Below are positions 1 to 10,440 of a stretch of DNA of 64,000 bases, piece by piece. The notes below the pieces were generated by a model. It ran no database searches, was not told where the DNA came from, and saw only the letters and a list, made by a program, of their open reading frames with translations. The first letter of the stretch is position 1; every line of letters starts with the position of its first letter. A program made the translations under genes and the position numbers. This DNA is from Nemania diffusa (lineage: Eukaryota; Ascomycota; Sordariomycetes; Xylariales; Xylariaceae): positions 3,883,501 through 3,947,500 of the forward strand of contig JBBPUQ010000007.1 in the NCBI GenBank assembly GCA_038501195.1, read 5' to 3'.

Positions 1-592
1 AAGCATTCGACTAAGTAAATGTACAAGAACACAGACCACCATACGCGGTCATCTGTTCGAATTCAGGTGAGGGCTAAGACAATAATTATAAATGCCAGCT
101 CTATTGTTAATAAATCGCCTCTGCGCTGAAAATGGGACACCTTTACCAGGTAGTTACATAGATATGCCGGCATTTTTGGACTTTATACCTAAGTTAGGTG
201 AAGTGATGACAGGGTGAAGGGAAAAGGATCAGGGGAAGCAGGGATGTTCACACTGTAACTAATTCCTTGGCGCAACCCTTGATTTCAACCCTGACTTCTG
301 TCCTAGTTTGTAATAAGTCCCATACAGCCATACCTAGTTAGTTAAATGTTGGTACAATTTCGCGGACCTGCAGGAGGACCTGCATATAACTGTGATCCTA
401 CGCCAATAAAAAGGCATATATACTATATACTGTGTAAGCACAGAGTATAGGCCCAGGTGTCCGTATATATAGGCAGGAAAAGAAAATGATTCACCCAGCC
501 GGTATATCTCAGCCTCCTATTTGAAACGTCGTGACTCCAGCTCCCGGCATTCCTTACCTCTAGCAATTCTCTCGTAATAGGCCGTACTTGCC
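1..592. other. intergenic, no gene seen
   Basis: No supportable gene lies here. A TATA-like stretch at about 414-430 could serve the gene that starts at 593. The reverse-strand open frame at 423-671 overlaps that gene antisense and has no recognisable features. Confidence 0.5.
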
Positions 593-1531
593 ATGTCGGC
601 GAACTGCTACAACTACGTCGGCGGCAAGCTAACATCTTACGGCACCGATATCGAACCCCATTACTTCCCATGTGGACCTGTGAATAGTACCGTTCCCGCC
701 GTGCAATGCTGCGCCTCGGGAGATAGTTGTCTCAGCGGGGGCATCTGCTCGTACACTCACTCTCTGGCTGGTGGCAGTGGCTACTATGCTGCGGCTTGCA
801 CTGATCAGAGTTTCCAAGATGGTGCTTGTAGATCGATATGCGGTGAGTCACCAAGACGATGCTACACTGCCTCGCCACGCGACGGTGCACGTGTGTATTA
901 TATTTGAAACGTGTGACTAACTTGTGGGCGCGTATGCGAATGCGTAGGTGATCAACTTAGGCCGGACGTGACGTATCTAGCTGATCGGGGCCTTTGGGCT
1001 TGCTGTCAGACCGATGAAAACGGCGGCGCGCTGGATTGCGCAGACCCGACGGACGAGACGTTCAAGTTGGACGCGCCCGAGGACTTGCCCGTCTTCTTCA
1101 CAGTGCCGGCGACTGGCTTCGCTTACACATCCGAATCGATCGCAACATCAACATCAACACCAACACCGACCGCGATGACGACGGCATCTTTAATAACTTC
1201 CTCGACGTCAACGTCAGCCACGGCATCCTCGACGTCACAGCCCATGGCATCGGCGGGACTATCGAGTGGCGCGGGGGCGGGCATTGGCGTTGGAGTAGCT
1301 GCTGCGGTGATCATCGCAGCGGTGCTTGCATTTCTTAGTTTCCGGAGGCGGCGACGATTGGCGGAAGCCTCGGACGGACAAACACATCATGAAAACGAGC
1401 TTCCTGGGCACGACGAAGGCAAGTCCGTCGCGGAGACGTTGCCTCAGTCGTATAGTTCTTATACTCCGTACCAACAAAGCAAAGTACAAGAACTAGCGGG
1501 GCGCAAGGCCCCCACTGAGCTTCCTGGTTGA
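593..1531 (+). CDS. Cys-rich single-pass surface protein
   Basis: Two exons, 593-842 and 948-1531. The 105-nt intron has donor GTGAGT, a CTAAC branch near 917 and acceptor GTAG at 944-947; phase is kept and the product is 277 aa. Residues 1 to about 115 form a Cys-rich ectodomain with paired cysteines (GCC/ACC-type clusters). A Ser/Thr-rich stalk of about 60 residues (TSTSTPTPT) follows, then one membrane segment at about 192-215 and a cytoplasmic RRRRR stop-transfer and polar tail. This is the layout of WSC/Mid2-like wall sensors and related fungal ectodomain proteins, although no WSC signature is evident. No signal peptide is seen at the first ATG, so an upstream signal exon may be missing: there is an in-frame stop at 578-580 that could be the AG of an acceptor. 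Function is inferred from architecture only. Confidence 0.62.
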
Positions 1532-2074
1532 AACGTTTGATGATTGCGTGTACGGAATAGAGCAGGGTGCGTAGAATCAGGGCGGTGGGTTGGAATGGGA
1601 TCATCTGAGGTTGCCTAGGATCGTGACCGTTCGATGGTATTATGTATATATATTTTAGACCGTATTCTTGTCCAATGAATTGAACTAGAAGCTCACAAGT
1701 ACCTACCTACTCGACCTGACAAGTATCATGGGGATTCCAACCGAGCCTGAGGCTTGTACATGTAAGGCTCGTATTAATTATATAAGCGGTATAGCCAGTA
1801 ACAACTAGTTTGCGCTTATAAAAAAAAAGCTTGCTAAAATATGCTGCAAATTAGAACTAGTTATGAATATAAAAATAAAAATTAATAAATTGATTTAATT
1901 TTTAAATTTATATAAATACTTTAATTAATAACATTTATTAATATAATTGTTAATTTTTTAACACCAGGGTTTTCAAAAGACAGGTAGACTCGGTTTTCTA
2001 CAAACACTAGGGTTATTGTTATCTCGAAAGGCGAACATGCAATATACGATTGCCGCCACATCTGTTATCGCCAC
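1532..2074. other. intergenic, AT-rich in the second half
   Basis: No gene is seen. From about 1800 to 1960 the sequence is strongly AT-rich, consistent with RIP decay of a repeat. Confidence 0.5.
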
Positions 2075-2542
2075 CAGGGTTGAAATTTAGTAATACTAAT
2101 TTAGTATTAGTTAGTACTAATACTAACTTAGTTTAGTATTACTTAGTACTAAGACTAACTTAGTTTAGTACTACTTAGTACTAATACTAATATTAAAATA
2201 CTAAAAAATACTAGTACTAAATACTAAGTATTAAAATTTACTACTTAGCCACTATTTTAACTACTTGCATTATAAAGCCACAGCTATGAGCCACAGCTAT
2301 GCACAGACCACTTGATTTACTTAAGTAATTATTTTTATATACAAGCGTTTATAGCTTATATAAGTGAATATTTTAGTACTTAGTATTATATTAAATACTA
2401 ACTTAGTATTACTAAATTAGTATTAGTATTTTGAAAATAGTACTAATACTAGCTTAGTACTTGAAAAATCAGTACTAAAGTAAGTACTAATCTAGTAATA
2501 CTAAATTAGTCCTAATTACTAAGATACTAAATTTCAACCCTG
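2075..2542. mobile_element. hAT-type MITE (family B)
   Basis: A 468-bp non-autonomous element. Its ends are a perfect 18-bp terminal inverted repeat, CAGGGTTGAAATTTAGTA at 2075-2092 and its reverse complement at 2525-2542. It is flanked by an exact 8-bp target duplication ATCGCCAC (2067-2074 and 2543-2550). A 5'-CAG-type terminus and an 8-bp duplication are hallmarks of the hAT superfamily. The interior is AT-rich, made of many TTAGTACTAA-like palindromic units, and has no coding capacity. It also carries a 13-bp direct duplication (AGCCACAGCTATG) near 2280. Confidence 0.85.
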
Positions 2543-3036
2543 ATCGCCACCACAAGTTCATCCACCATATTTCTCTTGAACACAAGTTTCCTGAACTTAC
2601 GGCCAGGCCTGAGGCTGCCATCAAGTAAGCTGGCGGGATTGATCCCAGATTAAAAAAGGGTGTACTACTGTCATGAGGAGACACCAGCGAAACCATAGGA
2701 TGAGCTACGTCGTTCATGTGGTGGGTCTTTCCCTCGTCCTGAAAAGGCTGAAGGTACGGTTCAGAGCGGTGCTCACGACAAGCGATAACGTCTCCGCCGA
2801 GTGGAGTGTTGAAACGCTGGCTGAGATTGGCATCAGATCCTTGCCTGTTCGGCGTGCTGTTCTTTTTACACAACTTCTTCATTTGTTACCCGTGTAATCT
2901 TTCTGAGTATGTGCAAAAATAAAATAAATGCAAAAAATTCAAAGGATGGATTCTTTGCCATGAATAACTCAGACAAAACCCGGTATGAGATCGAAATATA
3001 GATATACCCCCCCAACTTCCTTTGATGCTGGCAATC
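2543..3036. other. intergenic, no gene seen
   Basis: Short overlapping open frames on both strands (2487-2897) lack any recognisable motif, and the reverse-strand one runs into the MITE. No gene is called. Confidence 0.45.
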
Positions 3037-5278
3037 TTAATTGTGTCCTTGCTCGCCTACCTGTATGTCATCTGGAAGGCTTTCCTCCACCTCCTTTAAG
3101 GGGCTTACGATATACTTGAAGTATTCCTCCTCAAACTTGTCTTCGTTCGCATCATTTGCGCCCCCCTCTAGCATCGAACTAGCGAGAGTTGCACAGTTTC
3201 GGATCACCTCTGTGTATTTCTCACCCATGCCCGCACTCGTGGCCACGCCAGTATTGTGGCACGCGTCTAGAAGATAGCGTTGGTACCTTCCGATCGGGCA
3301 GGCGCCGGGGTAGTAGCCCGGCGGGCTGGGACTGCCGAGCCGAAGGAGAATACATCCCAGGTCCAAGAGAACCGTTTTCCGTGCAGACAGAGCGTCCTGC
3401 TCGGTCACTGGGGATCCATGATTTTCGCTGTCGATCTGGACCTCGAGGAACGGCTCGAATGCATCTGAGCAGGATTCATAGAAGATGAGGTTCTCTATGT
3501 GTAGTTTGCGCCGCGCGTCTCGCCAGTCGAACCGCAGGACGGACTCGGCGGCCAACCGGGCAACACGGGCAATCCACTTCTTTCTCCCAAACACATATTG
3601 TCGTCTCTGTCGCTCGCCCAGGACCTTATTTAGATTCATGGGGGTTGACGTTTGCGGCGGGCGTTGCTCAGCCGGTAGGTAGAAGATCTGGTGTTGGCGC
3701 ATGTTGTCGTCCCCGGGCCCAATTTGCATGACTGGTTGTGTGGATATCTTGGACGTGCCATTGCACGGTGCCAGACAGGCCGGGCAAACGCGGACATCTC
3801 TGGTGGGGTAGGCCAACGAGACACCCGCGTCAGAGTTACTCGCGAATCCGATCACAGACTGCCCGGGGTAGGTTTTCGCAGCCTTCAGGGGCAGGCCGTC
3901 GCCAGGTGATTCAGGGTTCAAGGAGCGGCGCCTTTTACCACTCCTACCATTCCTGGCTTCCGCTGTTGGAGTTAGAGACGTGTCATTTCGAGCTTTCACG
4001 TCAGTCTCTGTCGTGGGGGACTGCTCCCACGTCATCATTGACACGACCCTTAGCCAGATCAGTCCAGCGTCATCCTCTTCCGTCGTTGACTTAATTGCCA
4101 AGTGGCATTCTGTTTCCATCGGAGTTGAGGGACTCTCGTTAGGCGGGATGTCATCAACGATCTTGGGTTTCAAACTCATGATAGCCTTGTGCGAATGATT
4201 TCCGGGGCAGCATTGGCTAAGGTAGTGATAGAACCGGGCAGTCGCCTGACCCTCGACTAAGAGCTTCTTCAGTTCTCCTCCAGGAGTTAATTCTCTCATT
4301 CTCCACCTATCTCCTATAATATCCTTAGCTAGACCCTCAAACTTTTCCAGGAGCTGGTTGACACGTTCCAAGTCCCCTTTCAATGGATCCTCATACTGCC
4401 GTTTCTGACTGACTTCCAGCTGTTTATGCACTATTATTAGTATCATCTTCTAGCACGTCGCCTGAGAGAAATTTATGCGTACCTGCACTTCGATGTTGCG
4501 ACGTGGAAGAGTTTCGCGCAAAGTCTTAAGAACTTCCAACAGCTCTGTCAATTTTCTGTGGATCTGCTGGAAGGCTTTCTCCGTTTGGGCATCCCAACGT
4601 GTCCTCATCAACCCCATATTTGATGACTCGAGAGCTTGGATCAACTTGGAGTGCACTTTTTCGAATTTACCCTGTTGACCTCTGATCTCTTTGCGGCTTG
4701 ACTTGTAGCTTTTTCTAAACTTCTTGGTTCCTCCGAGAAGTGCGCTGTAAATGTCCTGGATAGTTGGGCGGTACTGTATAAAAATCTCCCGGTATTGAGC
4801 CACAGATTCTTCTGACAGCCTTCTAGTGGTGGTTGTCTCGGCGATTTGCACCACTTGCGCTGATGTCGCGGTTGACTTCCCCTTCTGATCGATCGCTGTT
4901 CCGTTAGTTAGTAGCCTGTATTTATACTTCTATTGAGTTCAAGGAATCTGGGGTAGGATCTGGTGTTTTCTGAGATTCTGACATACTGGTCACTACTTCT
5001 CCATGGTAAATATTTTGAATATATGTATTGTCGTTCCCATCGCGCTTGCAGTTGAAGTTGTCACCGTTCAGCATTAAAGCACTATCACGGGCTAGGTTAT
5101 TGTCGATGCTAGCGCTCTTTGTAACCTCACGCACTGTCTCTGTCACAGTATAGGGAAACTGCAGAGGCTCACTTGGCTCGGAGGGGTTGACGAGTGGGAA
5201 TGTAGTCTCCACGACGATATTAGGTACACACTTGTCCGATACCGCCTGCGCAGCTACTGGGTCTTGATTTATAGCCAT
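3037..5278 (-). CDS. DUF7580-like protein with N-terminal amyloid-like motif
   Basis: Three exons on the minus strand: 5278-4987, 4895-4483 and 4419-3037. Intron 1 is 91 nt (GTATGT donor, TACTAAC branch, CAG). Intron 2 is 63 nt (GTACGC, TACTAAT, CAG) and removes the in-frame stop at 4450. Product 695 aa. Residues 64-76 (RDSALMLNGDNFN) and 82-95 (NDNTYIQNIYHGEV) resemble the Asn/Gly-rich repeats of HET-s-type amyloid motifs. A long helical, coiled-coil-prone region follows (about 115-270), then a DUF7580-like part: an FYHYLS..C...H segment, an RLAAESVLRFDW segment and LDLGCILLRLG, ending in a helical segment around IVSPLKEVEE. I know DUF7580 as a fungal domain often joined to HeLo-type regions and regarded as degenerate-kinase-like. 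It is divergent from the HeLo-like gene at 6292, with about 1 kb between starts. The amyloid assignment is inference; exon structure is well supported by phase. Confidence 0.6.
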
Positions 5279-6291
5279 GATTTTGAATATTTGGTCAAGT
5301 AAATTAGTTTTGCTAAACTTGCCGTGGAAGAAGCGTGGTGATCTAAGATATTCGACTAGGTGGCACAAGTTTCACCTTTGGAAGAGAGTTTACGTCTTAA
5401 AACGTTCGGCCGTGTCGCCCTCTTTTAACCAATACCAGCCTTACGCAATGAGCTTCTTGGGTTTCAACCATCTAATGTCCTCCATATCTTGCTCGATTTC
5501 CAGTCAATTTAGGCAGGCGTAGCTCCGTTGGGCTTACACAGTTGTGCACTTCTTTGAGGTGTGGGAGCCGCTTACTTGTAACTATCTCCAATGTATATAG
5601 TATCTGATATACTGTATGCGGATCGGTCATGAGGTTAACGTTGAGATTGGCTGAGATGACCGGTGTAGTATGCCGATGCAGAATATTAATGCAGTCTCTT
5701 TATCAACGAGGCATTGCAGCATTTTAATTCGCTATAGATACAATATATGCACTCACGGAGTGCCCGCTGACTTACAGTAAAGTCGGACATTCCCCGCTTC
5801 CTCGCAGTTAATAATTCGGATTAATTCAGCTTTACTCGGTGCTCTATCCGATCCCTGTCTAGCTGGTCCGTTTTGGAAGGTGTCTGGCCTAGCCGATGAG
5901 ATTGGTGGTGCAGGACGGCGGACGAGGCTATGGCTTATCATTCTCGTCTCGGCAACTCACCCCCCACGTCCATGAACAATCCCGGAACACGTCCGCATGT
6001 GATAAGCAGTCGGACAGGCCGCGCCCCCTTTACAGCCTTGAGAGCAATGCAGACTGGCTCGAGGTGCAGAACATAGCATATTATGACACTAGTGCTACCC
6101 AGCGAATCTTGGGCAGATATGTGACCCCAAGGGCTGTGTCCAAAACTCCCTGGAGTAGCAGCAGTTCATCTTCTCTCCCATCCCCCATCGTCTTTATCTT
6201 AGTCTTCGCTCTATCCCAGATTAGATTCCAACTCTGCACCGGAGTATCCTACTACACTGCGGAAATAGGGGATACATCAGAGGTAGCAATC
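5279..6291. promoter_or_regulatory. shared bidirectional promoter region
   Basis: About 1.0 kb separates the start codons of the two divergent genes at 5278 (minus) and 6292 (plus), so both promoters must lie here. No specific operator was recognised. The open frame at 5896-6321 overlaps the start of the plus gene and is best read as 5' leader. Confidence 0.45.
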
Positions 6292-7280
6292 ATGGTAAGG
6301 TCACGTTCTCGTGGTACATAATGTATATCAGCCTACTAAATGTCTTGGTGCAGGAAACCATTGGCACCGTCAGTGCTGTTGTCGCCCTAGCGCAACAGTG
6401 CTTACAGCTTTTCAGTCAAATTCAAACCGCTCTTAACTACGCCAATAACATCAGTTCCTACCTAGAGACTGTCTGCTCCGATATTTTGACTGTCAAGACA
6501 ATCATCCAAGATATACACGATGACCCCGCGTTCCATATTGATACAATCCTTGTGGCCCTGAAGGAAATCCAGAACACGGCCGCGATTCTTGACACGTATG
6601 TCGCCCAACTTGTGAACCAGACAAAAACCGGAGGTGGATTCCGCAAGTTTACCCGTGGTCTCCTACAAGCTCCGCCCGAGCAACAGCAACTCAGTCTCTT
6701 CAAAGAAAACCTCATGCAGGCCAAGGCGACCTTGATGATCGGCATCCAGGTCTCTACTATTGGTTTCATGAAGAGGCAGAACAACAAAATAGTTGTCAAC
6801 CTTGTTGTCGTGGACAGAGTTGACCGATGGCTTCATGGGCACAACGACAAGGGCGGCCTGAATATCACGCAGTTCCTCAAAAATAAGAGGGTACAGCAAG
6901 GCCAGGAATATTTCGAACCATCGCCTGACGACCTCAAAGAACTTCTTGGCTCGTTGGACGATCCAGAAGTCAAAAGTACCATGGAGGCAATGCCGCGGGT
7001 TGAGATCGTAGACAACAAGACTGAAGGTCGTGCTAACATGATCAATGGGTATATCGGCGACGGGACCAGCAACAACTATGGCTTTGTGAGAGAAGACAAT
7101 GTCCATATCGCCAGAAACGTAGCGAAAGATGATTCCATCATGGTCAATCGAAATATCTCACACGGTACGTACAATACACTTGTGACTGTACAGGACCGAA
7201 GGGTCAACACAGACGATGGAACGGTGAAATCACGAGTAGCTTTTGGCGTCTCAACCGTTAGCGAGGGACAGGAGGAGTGA
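6292..7280 (+). CDS. HeLo-like effector with tandem HET-s-like repeats
   Basis: Exon 1 contributes only the ATG (6292-6294). A 59-nt intron follows (GTAAGG donor, CTACTAAAT branch, CAG acceptor at 6351-6353), and exon 2 runs 6354-7280; product 309 aa. The resulting N-terminus, METIGTVSAVVALAQQC, is the usual start of fungal HeLo-like/SesA-like helical domains, which is why this start is preferred to the ATG at 6321. Residues 1 to about 215 are helical and include a hydrophobic N-terminal helix. C-terminal residues about 225-243 (EGRANMINGYIGDG) and 260-275 (DDSIMVNRNISHGTYN) form two repeats about 34 residues apart, close to the two-repeat spacing of HET-s-type prion domains. By analogy with HET-S/HELLF proteins it could be a membrane-targeting cell-death effector triggered by amyloid templating. 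The repeats are seen; the death function is inferred. Confidence 0.62.
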
Positions 7281-8103
7281 TTTTCAGCCTCTTGTCATGA
7301 CATACTGTCCGTTTTATAATGGGATAAAAGGGCAGAAGCTAAAGGACGTATGACTGTCCAAACAAAGGGTGGAAATGAATTTTGACAGAGTCAACTAGCC
7401 TTTCCTATTGTCACTCGTTCTCACAGTTGGCGGTAATATAAGGTTCAGAGAGCTACCGCAAAACTTCCTTTCTATAACAGGATATTCTTAAGCACACGTA
7501 GTTTAAATATGTCTTAGATTTGTGTTACCAGCTAGCTTGTACAAATGTTGTGATTTGTTAGACATTTAATATTAAGTTAAATAAATATAAATATTATATT
7601 ATATTTTAACATTTTATATATAATTAATTATAAAGAAAAGTAAATAAAGTTATTTTAAATTTAATTTAATTAAATATATTAAAAACTTTATTTATAATAA
7701 ATATAATTTAATTTAATTATTAAGTTATAATTTATGTGAATAGTTATATTCAATAAATAATTAAATTATATTATTTATTATTTTTATTATTTTGAATTGA
7801 GTTAAAATGCAGTATAGTATTTTCGCTTAGCAGATTCAGCCTATGTTTTTAAACATAAGTCTCTAAACTTAACGCATGCCACAAAACATCAGTGTTTAAA
7901 GGTGTAGCGAGAATCACAAGATCTCATGTCGATTATGGTGCCTCAATAGAACTATTATAAATCGAAATTCAATAAACACGCATCAAAAGTAACACGCACT
8001 GACCCAATGGCATTCTGTGAAGACATATGCTCATTCACGCCTAATCTACAAGCTCTGCCGCCACTTAATATTGAGCTCATCATGTGAACTTTGCCAAGGA
8101 AAA
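7281..8103. other. intergenic with AT-rich relic
   Basis: No gene is seen. Positions 7560-7800 are nearly all A+T and look like RIP-decayed repeat DNA. Confidence 0.5.
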
Positions 8104-8910
8104 TTAGTTCATTGAGAACTCCAGTTCCAGTCGTGTGGTGTAGCTCAACCGTTCTAGCCGAAGACGCTCATCCCTCAGTCTAGATAGTAAATCCTCACCC
8201 TCCAACGGAATATTTCCCGCTGCTGTATTTGTACTGCGCATATCGTCGCAGTCAACCTCTTTGACTCGTCGCTTTCCCTCAGTTACCAGTTCCTTCAGTA
8301 TCAAGGCATTCTTGTGAAGTGGCGATGCTGGGGGGCCCAATTCTAACACGCCTCCAAGTCAGCCACAATGAAATGAACGGGTAGTGAGTACACTGGAGAC
8401 TGTAAATCACTTACTTGTTTCCATTGTCAAAGCCTCGGCGATGCTCACCAGCGACTCCAAAATCGAGCTACCCAACAGACTCGACTCCTTGCTGGTGATT
8501 TCATCTAGTTCCTCGCCTGTGAAGCTTGACTTCCAGATACACAGCCGATCGCGCTCGTCGCTCAGCATTGAGCGTGCTCGATCCCATTTCTCCCGCTCGG
8601 AGAGGTTATCAATCTCCACGTTTCCTAAAGGGGCTTTTTGCTGCGGGGAGACGTCTGCCATGTCCACGTCAGTGCCTTCTTCGGCCACGCCGCCAAGGTC
8701 TTCTACAGACGGCATTGGACTGGGGGGCCGAGCGAGGATCAGGGAAGCAGATGCCCTCAGAGACCAGAATTCTTGACATAGCAGCGAGGTCCAAAATTTC
8801 AGTATGGAAGAGTACAGACGAGAAGCAAAGTCAGAGTTGCTGCCGATGGGGAAGTTGCTGGCATTCTGTTGCCGGGGCAAGGATTGATGTTTTAAGGAAA
8901 TGGATGCCAT
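8104..8910 (-). CDS. hypothetical helical protein
   Basis: Two exons, 8910-8415 and 8342-8104. The 72-nt intron has donor GTAAGT, a CTGAC branch and acceptor TTAG; phase is kept and the product is about 244 aa. The ATG at 8910 is chosen because the open frame upstream of it begins at a non-ATG codon; an ATG further in (at MPSVEDLGG) is also possible. The middle (REKWDRARSMLSDERDRL and a following helix pair) resembles a small helical module that I associate with fungal recognition-type proteins, but I cannot name it. The C-terminus (GEDLLSRLRDERLRLERL) is coiled-coil-like. Cellular role unknown; its position next to the HeLo-like gene and HET relics is suggestive only. Confidence 0.45.
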
Positions 8911-10259
8911 TTTCGGCTGCAAAATTACGATTTACTGCGAAAGAAACGCGTTGCTGAGGTGTAGATTATTATATGATGATCTCTTTCAGCTAGAGCTGTC
9001 AAAATTTCCAAGTGATCGCAATCTTTCTGCATAAGATAGACGAGTGGTTAGGTGATTCTTGAACAGAGGAGTGTGGGCTTTAAATGGGTGGGGGTAAAAG
9101 TGACCTAGAAAGATGAGTGGTGGAAGAATAACCCGGAAAAGATGCTCAATATGGGAACTTGAGCCAAGGAGGGATACCCTGACCGACAGGAAGACATTTA
9201 AAGTAATACCCGAACTTAAATACACGATGCACATGCTTAGGTGGTGCATGAGGGATGTATCTGCCTTCGTGCGGGAAGTATCACTCCCTGTGTTCTCAAA
9301 CTCCAACTTCGACATCGCAGCTCCCCTTCAAGGCAGCATACTACTCAACTACCAGAGAATACTCTAGCTTATCCATTGGGTCAGATACGACCTCGGGGGA
9401 TTTCCTTTGTAAATCTGATGCGTAATCTGTCAGGTTATCGCGTTCGGTCATGGTGGGCACCTTAACGATACGAGGGAATTGTGGCAGGCGAAACGAGGCA
9501 TCTTTGCATACAGATAAGGAGGCACACACACACTCAACTGCCGATATATGAAGGAGAAATAGACGTAACAGCCGAAAGGAGCCGCAAAAGTCGCCTGATC
9601 CGGTGACGATACCTTTCTGCCTACTTCGCCGTGGCGCCTGCAGGCTTCGGAAGTTCAGAGGCTTCCACAGGTAGCAATGTAAGGTGTGATGAAGGCTCAC
9701 ACTGTACAACACTGGCGAATCAAACCCTCTGTGTCTACCTCCTCGAATTCACAGACCGGGCGACGTGGATGCCTACGATCTGAGCCTCTTAACATAAATT
9801 TGTGTGGACCATAATAGTCAGGGATTAAGGTATGCCCTGTCAGCTTGTATTGTTCCTTACGTTACCAAAGGCTAAGGGCTCCATGAGAAGTTTGTGCAGT
9901 TGCCCTGCTTAGTCTTGGATGCCTTCCTGCTGTGTCGTCCTGGTGATGTCAAAGTATCAAAATTAGACCAAAATGCATATATCCAAATTTGAAATAGCGA
10001 CGATAGCGGGAAGGTTTATGCAGCTAGCCAGCCAAAATTATGCAACTTATGAGGACGTCTCTCCCCGACCTCGCATAATATCGACTAAAGAGAACTCCCG
10101 TGTAACAGTTGGGGAAGCGGAGGCAGCAAAGAAGGCTGCTGCTGGCGGGAGCTCAACATGCATAGAATACGTCTGCGGGTTGCTTACCGGCTGCCTCTCG
10201 AAGCAGATACCGACATCAGCACACAATGTGCATAATACGAAAATGTTCTGCAAGTGACG
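8911..10259. other. intergenic, no gene seen
   Basis: Several overlapping open frames of 60-125 codons lie on both strands, without conserved motifs, signal peptides or convincing splice partners. Possibly decayed coding DNA. Confidence 0.4.
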
Positions 10260-10440
10260 TTGCAAAGAGGCCATGAGACGTTGGTCCAGTTGCTTCTTGA
10301 CAAGGGTGCTGACGTCAACGCAAAAGGTAGACGCTTCAGAATTACTTAGGTTAAGGCGGCAATAGACTAACGCCACGATACGGTGGTCCGCTACCACTTT
10401 TCAAAGCTGCGCACGAAATAACGGGCGTCTTGGTTGATTA
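10260..10440 (+). pseudogene. ankyrin-repeat gene relic
   Basis: Translation from 10260 reads RGHETLVQLLLDKGADVNAKG, a textbook ankyrin helix-turn-helix repeat, then hits a stop near 10348. Another frame at about 10380-10440 reads YGGPLPLFKAAHE, like the start of a further repeat. No start codon or continuous frame connects them. I read it as the remnant of a longer ankyrin gene, perhaps a lost receptor of the NLR/ankyrin type. Confidence 0.55.

Noticed and set aside
40..80. tRNA-like T-arm (TTCGAAT flanked by pairing bases)
   Set aside because: No acceptor stem, D-arm or anticodon arm can be formed upstream at the right distance.
423..817. Reverse-strand open frames antisense to the Cys-rich surface gene
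   Set aside because: No motifs, and they overlap the better-supported spliced plus-strand gene.
1962..1985. Second CAGGGTT-like hAT end near the first MITE
   Set aside because: Only the first bases match and no partner end or duplication was found.
2487..2897. Open frames on both strands next to the first MITE
   Set aside because: One runs into the MITE end; neither shows a domain or splice partner.
5896..6321. 141-codon plus-strand frame upstream of the HeLo-like gene
   Set aside because: Composition is leader-like, it overlaps the chosen start and intron, and no motif is seen.
8986..9712. Reverse-strand open frames between 9.0 and 9.7 kb
   Set aside because: No recognisable domain, no clean splice sites joining them, overlapping frames on the other strand of similar length.
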